Shown piece after piece: positions 5,683 through 9,096 of a stretch of DNA of 9,096 nt. This stretch comes from Parachlamydia sp. (GTDB taxonomy: Bacteria > Chlamydiota > Chlamydiia > Chlamydiales > Parachlamydiaceae), in assembly GCA_021298935.1 (NCBI GenBank), contig JAJTHR010000278.1, positions 1 through 9,096 of the forward strand, given 5' to 3'. Numbering within the stretch: the stretch's first letter is position 1; each line of letters begins with the position of its first letter. Both the position numbers and the translations under genes were made by a program. The notes under the pieces are model-generated. The model made no database searches. It was not told the DNA's origin and saw only the letters and a program-made list of their open reading frames with translations.

Positions 5683-5819
5683 TCTTTCGGCTGCGTCAAA
5701 GCCCCGGGGTTGAAGTCATTTTAAGTGGGTTCATATTATTAATATTGACCCACTTAAAATGATTCAACAGCGGGAGCTTTCACGTCAGCCCAAAGGCTAA
5801 AAATTTTCATGGTTGGGTA
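5660..5819. mobile_element. MITE-C, 160-bp palindromic element with CTAG flanks
   Basis: A third palindromic element, unrelated in sequence to A and B apart from starting TACC like A. Its terminal inverted repeats are perfect over 23 bp (5660-5682 and 5797-5819; TACCCAACC... / ...GGTTGGGTA). Pairing continues with few mismatches to a second perfect stem, CATTTTAAGTGGGT (5717-5730) with ACCCACTTAAAATG (5748-5761), around an AT-rich loop. CTAG flanks both ends (5656-5659 and 5820-5823). Because CTAG is itself palindromic it could be target duplication or part of the inverted repeat; the host gene resolves this, since removing one CTAG with the element restores a sensible frame ending in TAA. 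A CTAG-type target is known for some IS5 relatives. The element brings a stop codon into the host gene. Confidence 0.9.
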
Positions 5820-5828
5820 CTAGGGTAA

Positions 5829-6133
5829 AAATCTAAGTTTAGAGTTTATTTGCCTGAATTTAGGTTTGAAAAAAATAAAAACCAATAAAAAGCGCTAAAT
5901 TAACCATAAGTTTAAATAGGCCTTGCCTAAAAAAGATGCCATGGGTTAGACTATTCGTTTTAGCAAATGTCGATAATAGCATTTACTATTCAAAATGCTT
6001 CACCAGCCCTGGTAAGAACGTGTCTCACACGTAACTCGCCACACGCCCTGAAGCCGCATTTGATGTATTTAAAAGCAGCAAGCATAAGTTTGTTGAAGAT
6101 TAGCAGATCATAAATTGATTAAGGATTGTTTGT
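5829..6133 (+). other. Non-coding leader region before the ribosomal operon
   Basis: 305 bp with no credible gene on either strand. It holds a run of small hairpins: ACCAG-CC-CTGGT (6002-6013) and ACGTGT-CTC-ACACGT (6018-6032), 15 bp apart centre to centre. Neither is followed by a T-run, so they do not look like intrinsic terminators. It may contain the operon's 5' untranslated leader. In bacteria with rpsJ first, the S10 leader is the site of L4 feedback control; here rpsJ is absent and I cannot recognise an L4-binding fold. Confidence 0.5.
6060..6088 (+). promoter_or_regulatory. Candidate promoter of the rplC operon
   Basis: TTGATG (6060-6065), a 17-base spacer, then CATAAG (6083-6088); each hexamer matches 4 of 6 consensus positions. 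It would start transcription about 38 bp before the rplC ATG. Other weak matches exist nearby (for example TTGCCT upstream of 5940), so this is only the best-spaced option. Confidence 0.25.
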
Positions 6134-6799
6134 ATGACGCTTACAATGATGGGTAAAAAGCGTGGCATGATTCAGCTTTTTGATGAAAAAGGCAATGTAG
6201 TTGTGTGCACCGTAATCCAAGCTGAGCCGAACGTAGTCACTCAGATTAAAACTAAGCAGACAGATGGGTATTCAGCATTGCAACTTGGCTTCGATAAAAT
6301 CATTGGTAAAACCCAGTATACAATTGAAGCGAGAACTAAAAAACCTCAACTCGGTCACTTTAAAAAAGCCCAAGTTGAATCCAGACGTCATTTAAAAGAA
6401 TCAAGAATTGATTCTGTGGATGAGTATTCGCTCGGTCAAGAAATTGGCGTCGATGTTTTTAGCGATATCGAGTTCGTGGACGCCACAGCCATTTCTAAGG
6501 GAAAGGGTTATCAAGGGGTAATGAAAAGGCATAATTTTGCTGGAGGACCCTCGTCTCACGGTTCAGGTCACCATCGTCATGCCGGTTCAACAGGGATGCG
6601 TTCTACACCTGGCCGCGGCCTTCCTGGTGGAAAAAAAGCAGGTCAGATGGGTAATGAACAAGTAACTGTTCAAAACTTGCGTGTCGTTAGAGTTGACGCA
6701 GAAAATCAAGTAATAATAGTGAAAGGGCAGGTTCCCGGACCAAAAAATGGCTTAGTCTTCTTAAGACAAGCGGTAAAAAGACAAAAACAAAAAGCCTAA
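6134..6799 (+). CDS. rplC: 50S ribosomal protein L3
   Basis: 221 aa, normal length for bacterial L3. It binds 23S rRNA early in large-subunit assembly and sends a loop toward the peptidyl transferase centre. Visible marks: MMGKKRGMIQLFDEKGNVV (5-23), VTQIKTKQTDGYSALQLGF (35-53), the family signature ISKGKGYQGVMKRHNFAGGP (120-139), and the loop GSTGMRSTPGRGLPGGKKAG followed by QMGNEQVTVQ (151-180). The C-terminus is rich in Lys and Gln. Start ATG 6134 is supported by AAGGA (6121-6125). It is the first gene of the cluster; rpsJ is not in front of it, as expected for chlamydiae, where rpsJ lies with the fusA-rpsG genes. The residue equivalent to the E. coli methylated Gln150 is Ser157, so PrmB-type methylation is not expected. 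Confidence 0.97.
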   Translation: MTLTMMGKKRGMIQLFDEKGNVVVCTVIQAEPNVVTQIKTKQTDGYSALQLGFDKIIGKTQYTIEARTKKPQLGHFKKAQVESRRHLKESRIDSVDEYSLGQEIGVDVFSDIEFVDATAISKGKGYQGVMKRHNFAGGPSSHGSGHHRHAGSTGMRSTPGRGLPGGKKAGQMGNEQVTVQNLRVVRVDAENQVIIVKGQVPGPKNGLVFLRQAVKRQKQKA

Positions 6800-6823
6800 G
6801 AAAAAAGTCTTCTGGAGTTAATT

Positions 6824-7507
6824 GTGACTACACTTAAAAAGTACAATCTTGCTGGCAAAGAAATAGGTCAAGTCTCCATTGGAGATGAATGGATCAATAT
6901 TCAAGCCAACGGGCAGATGATTAAAGATTATATCGTAGCGTTGAGAGCCAATGCGAGACAATGGTCTGCAAATACCAAAACACGTGCTGAAGTTAAGCAT
7001 ACAACGAAGAAGCCCCATCCGCAAAAAGGTCAAGGACGCGCACGTCATGGTAACTTGGTTGGGCCTCAGTTTCGTGGCGGTGGCCGCGTATTTGGTCCAA
7101 AGCCGAAATTTGATCAACATGTTCGTATTAATCGTAAAGAGCGTCGTGCTGCAATACGGTTTCTTATCGCTGAAAAGATGAAAGAAAATAAAGTTTGGCT
7201 CATTGATGATACATCAATGGAATCCCCCAGAACAAAAACTATGGCTCAATTCGTAAAAGGATTGAACTTAAGGGGTAGAGTTTTATTTTTAGGCGAGGGA
7301 GCCTATCTTGATGTTGAGACTGAAGGAAAAGCGCAAAAAGTAAGCGTTAGCACTGATAAACATACACACTTTATTAAAAGCATCAATAATTTGCCACGCG
7401 CCGAATTCATGCTCGCTTCCAATATCAGCGGTTATGACGTCATGGTAGCCGGTCAGATTGTTTTAACAGAATCTGCGCTGAATGAATTAAAGCAGTGGTT
7501 GAATTGA
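6824..7507 (+). CDS. rplD: 50S ribosomal protein L4
   Basis: 227 aa, slightly longer than the usual ~200-210. Start GTG 6824 follows GGAG (6814-6817) at 6 nt; 24 bp separate it from rplC. L4 binds 23S rRNA and its extended loop lines the exit tunnel. That loop is plain here: KTRAEVKHTTKKPHPQKGQG (52-71), then RARHG and PQFRGGGRVFGPKP (81-94). The C-terminal alpha/beta domain includes VWLIDD, RVLFLGEG and NISGYDVMVAGQIVLTESAL. The macrolide-relevant KPxxQKGxGRAR stretch is intact. In E. coli L4 also represses its own operon; whether it does so here is unknown because the S10 leader is missing. Confidence 0.97.
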   Translation: MTTLKKYNLAGKEIGQVSIGDEWINIQANGQMIKDYIVALRANARQWSANTKTRAEVKHTTKKPHPQKGQGRARHGNLVGPQFRGGGRVFGPKPKFDQHVRINRKERRAAIRFLIAEKMKENKVWLIDDTSMESPRTKTMAQFVKGLNLRGRVLFLGEGAYLDVETEGKAQKVSVSTDKHTHFIKSINNLPRAEFMLASNISGYDVMVAGQIVLTESALNELKQWLN

Positions 7508-7520
7508 GGGAGAGAATTAA

Positions 7521-7856
7521 ATGACTAGAAAGAGCCCATATGAAGTGGTTAAATACCAGCATGTGACCGAAAAGTCAATGGTGCTGCAACAGCTTAAAAC
7601 AGCTGAAAGCAACCGTTCTCTTCAACGTTGCAAGTCGCCCAAATATGTTTTCGTAGTAGATCGTACAGCTAATAAAGCCGAAATTGCCGATGCAATTGAA
7701 GAAATCTATAAAAATGAAAATGTAAAAGTGACAGCGGTCAATACCATAAATGTCAAAGCAAAACCACGTCGAGTACGAGGAAGAGCTGGATTTAAAAATG
7801 CGTTCAAGAAAGCAATTGTTACGCTGCGTGAAGGCGACAGCCTCGATAACGTATAA
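7521..7856 (+). CDS. rplW: 50S ribosomal protein L23
   Basis: 111 aa. It sits at the polypeptide exit and is the docking site for trigger factor and the signal recognition particle. The N-terminal SPYEVVKYQHVTEKS (5-19) matches the family's opening helix. KYVFVVDRTANKAEIADAIE followed by EIYKNENVKVTAVNTINVKAKPRR is the conserved core, then RGRAGFKNAFKKAIVTLREG. The insertion after the first helix (TAESNRSLQRCK) resembles the longer loop of chlamydial L23. Strong Shine-Dalgarno GGGAG (7508-7512) for ATG 7521; it lies 13 bp after rplD. Confidence 0.96.
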   Translation: MTRKSPYEVVKYQHVTEKSMVLQQLKTAESNRSLQRCKSPKYVFVVDRTANKAEIADAIEEIYKNENVKVTAVNTINVKAKPRRVRGRAGFKNAFKKAIVTLREGDSLDNV

Positions 7857-7873
7857 AGGGAGCTTAAGAGAAG

Positions 7874-8716
7874 ATGTTGAAAAAATTTCGACCTATCACC
7901 CCAGGAACTCGTCAGCTAGTATTGCCCACTAACGAGCAATTGACACGCCCTGGAACCACACGTGCCACTGTTAAGCCCACGAAATCATTATTGTTGCCAA
8001 AACGACGTACAAATGGGCGCAATAACAATGGTCACATTACATGCCGCCATAAGGGCGGAGGGCATAAGCAACATTATCGTATAGTCGACTTTAAAAGGGA
8101 TAAAGAAAACATTCCTGCTAAAGTTGCCTCAATCGAATATGATCCTAACAGAACAGCTTATATTGCCTTATTGAATTATGCTGATGGAGAAAAAAGATAT
8201 ATTCTCGCTCCACATGGCTTAAAGGCAGGCGACACGGTTCAAACAAGCGATGAGCCTCCTTTCCATGTCGGTTGCTGCATGAAATTAAAGTTCATGCCTC
8301 TTGGCTCCACTGTTAACAATATCGAACTTAATCCAGGACGCGGTGGAAAACTTGTCCGTTCAGCCGGTCTTTCTGCACAGTTAATGGCCCGCAGCGGAGG
8401 ATACGCAACAATCCGTATGCCTTCTGGCGAAGTCCGCATGGTTAATGAAGATTGCAGAGCGACTTTTGGGGTTGTTTCCAATTCAGAGCGCAACTTGCGC
8501 GTTGAAGGAAAAGCCGGTAGAAAACGCTGGAAGGGGATTCGTCCGACTGTTAGAGGAACTGCTATGAACCCGGTTGACCACCCGCATGGTGGTGGCGAAG
8601 GTAAGCATAAAGGAAATACACCTCAAACACCTTGGGGTCAGTATACAAAAGGGCTTGTCACAAGATCCAATAAAAAGTCTAACAAGCTGATCGTGAAACG
8701 TCGAAGGAAGAAGTAG
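7874..8716 (+). CDS. rplB: 50S ribosomal protein L2
   Basis: 280 aa, normal length. L2 is needed for subunit association and for the peptidyl transferase region. It shows [17 protein letters not shown] (53-69), [20 protein letters not shown] (83-102) plus [32 protein letters not shown] (149-168), and the C-terminal signature [20 protein letters not shown], with HPHGGGEG at 236-243 containing the conserved histidine (E. coli His229). The sequence, especially [15 protein letters not shown] and [20 protein letters not shown], is close to Chlamydia L2 as I know it and is the best taxonomic marker in the window. Start ATG 7874, 17 bp after rplW, with AAGAGAAG and GGGAG upstream. Confidence 0.98.
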   Translation: MLKKFRPITPGTRQLVLPTNEQLTRPGTTRATVKPTKSLLLPKRRTNGRNNNGHITCRHKGGGHKQHYRIVDFKRDKENIPAKVASIEYDPNRTAYIALLNYADGEKRYILAPHGLKAGDTVQTSDEPPFHVGCCMKLKFMPLGSTVNNIELNPGRGGKLVRSAGLSAQLMARSGGYATIRMPSGEVRMVNEDCRATFGVVSNSERNLRVEGKAGRKRWKGIRPTVRGTAMNPVDHPHGGGEGKHKGNTPQTPWGQYTKGLVTRSNKKSNKLIVKRRRKK

Positions 8717-8718
8717 TT

Positions 8719-8982
8719 ATGGCAAGATCGTTGAAAAAAGGTCCTTTTGTTGATCACCATCTGCAAAAGAAAGTAGACGTCCAAAATAATGAGGGAACAA
8801 AAAAGCCGATCAAAACATGGTCAAGACGCTCAATGATCACCCCCGATATGATTGGACACACATTCGAAGTACATAACGGCCGCAAATTTATCACTGTTTT
8901 CGTTACAGACAACATGGTGGGCCACCGCTTGGGAGAATTTTCACCCACGCGTACATTTAAAACGCATCCCATTAAGAAGTAA
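8719..8982 (+). CDS. rpsS: 30S ribosomal protein S19
   Basis: 87 aa, close to the usual ~90. It binds 16S rRNA with S13 in the small-subunit head near the A site. It carries the opening [19 protein letters not shown], then [20 protein letters not shown], and the signature [23 protein letters not shown] followed by [12 protein letters not shown] 8719 is two bases after the rplB stop; the Shine-Dalgarno AAGGA (8704-8708) lies inside rplB, indicating coupled translation. Confidence 0.98.
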   Translation: MARSLKKGPFVDHHLQKKVDVQNNEGTKKPIKTWSRRSMITPDMIGHTFEVHNGRKFITVFVTDNMVGHRLGEFSPTRTFKTHPIKK

Positions 8983-8993
8983 AGGTTGCTAAG

Positions 8994-9096
8994 ATGAATT
9001 ATGCTAAAGCTATAAGCAAATATATACGCATTAGTCCCCGAAAAGCTCGCTTAGCAGCAGGGTTGATCAGAGGATTGCCCGTTTCTGAAGCATCTG
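8994..9096 (+). CDS. rplV: 50S ribosomal protein L22, N-terminal part (runs off window)
   Basis: Only the first 34 codons are present: MNYAKAISKYIRISPRKARL followed by AAGLIRGLPVSEAS. The YIRISPRKARL-LIRG pattern is the L22 N-terminal signature; L22 lines the exit tunnel with L4. AAAGG (8981-8985) overlaps the rpsS stop and lies 8 nt before ATG 8994. The gene order after rpsS agrees. The 3' end is outside the window. Confidence 0.95.
   Translation, partial: MNYAKAISKYIRISPRKARLAAGLIRGLPVSEAS

Larger units (their letters stand above)
4796..5828 (+). pseudogene. Gene of unknown function disrupted by two MITE insertions (ancestral product 241 aa from this start)
   Basis: Removing 5107-5267 (MITE-A copy 2 plus one TAA) makes codon AAC from 5105, 5106 and 5268, and the frame runs on through CAG GTT CTA GCT TTC into the ATG at 5296. 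Removing 5660-5823 (MITE-C plus one CTAG) makes GGG from 5659, 5824 and 5825, then TAA at 5826-5828. The restored protein starts MPLHSLLSGEDKKTLTNLAA, passes from GGQETN straight to QVLAFKTVGMK, and ends ADKIPLG. It looks soluble and mostly alpha-helical, with no recognised domain, signal peptide or membrane segment. In the present sequence the first insertion shifts the frame and ends translation inside the element at 5123-5125. Residues 1-103 and the remaining 138 could in principle be made as separate pieces. The original start may have been further upstream, in the decayed stretch before 4796. Confidence 0.8.

Noticed and set aside
5660..5819. MITE-C as a terminator or attenuator of the ribosomal operon
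   Set aside because: The hairpin is long with internal mismatches and no T-run after the stem, and the CTAG flanks and restored host frame show it is an insertion.
7750..7932. 60-aa open frame overlapping the end of rplW and start of rplB
   Set aside because: Out-of-frame shadow of two certain ribosomal genes.

Overview
The window is chlamydial, most likely from an amoeba-associated, Parachlamydia-like lineage. The strongest evidence is the right third, a ribosomal protein cluster in the order L3-L4-L23-L2-S19-L22. It begins at rplC with no rpsJ (S10) in front, which is the chlamydial arrangement. L2 has the chlamydial opening [15 protein letters not shown] and the block [20 protein letters not shown]. 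The AT-rich composition, unfamiliar membrane-type proteins and dense small mobile elements fit an environmental chlamydia better than the reduced genomes of Chlamydia itself.

Layout. 1-300 holds two different, directly abutting palindromic elements (MITE-A copy 1, cut by the window edge, and MITE-B). 301-476 is the probable promoter and leader of a run of + strand genes. 477-3512 encodes three related proteins of unknown function (355, 295 and 333 aa) with a shared hydrophobic C-terminal layout. They form a tandem paralogous family, with an intrinsic terminator between the second and third. 3517-4044 is a membrane-anchored protein with two SLBB (ComEA-like) beta-grasp domains. 4045-5828 is a decayed helical/coiled-coil gene or gene pair. 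5829-6133 is a non-coding leader. 6134-9096 is the ribosomal operon, running off the window inside rplV.

The most informative region is 4796-5828. Two unrelated ~160-bp palindromic elements have landed in one gene. If MITE-A copy 2 (5107-5264) and one copy of its TAA target duplication are removed, the 4796 frame joins the 5296-5682 frame exactly. If MITE-C (5660-5819) and one copy of its CTAG duplication are removed, the frame ends two codons later at a natural TAA (5826-5828). The ancestral product from the 4796 start would be 241 aa. These two sites define the element ends and target duplications from the sequence alone.

The three element families (A 158 bp, B 160 bp, C 160 bp) differ in sequence but share size and architecture: each is a nearly complete hairpin with no coding capacity. 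Two copies of A differ only by a 2-bp indel and two adjacent substitutions, so that family moved recently. The ribosomal genes are intact and conventional. Nothing here shows that the three paralogues are functionally tied to the ribosomal operon; the link is position only.
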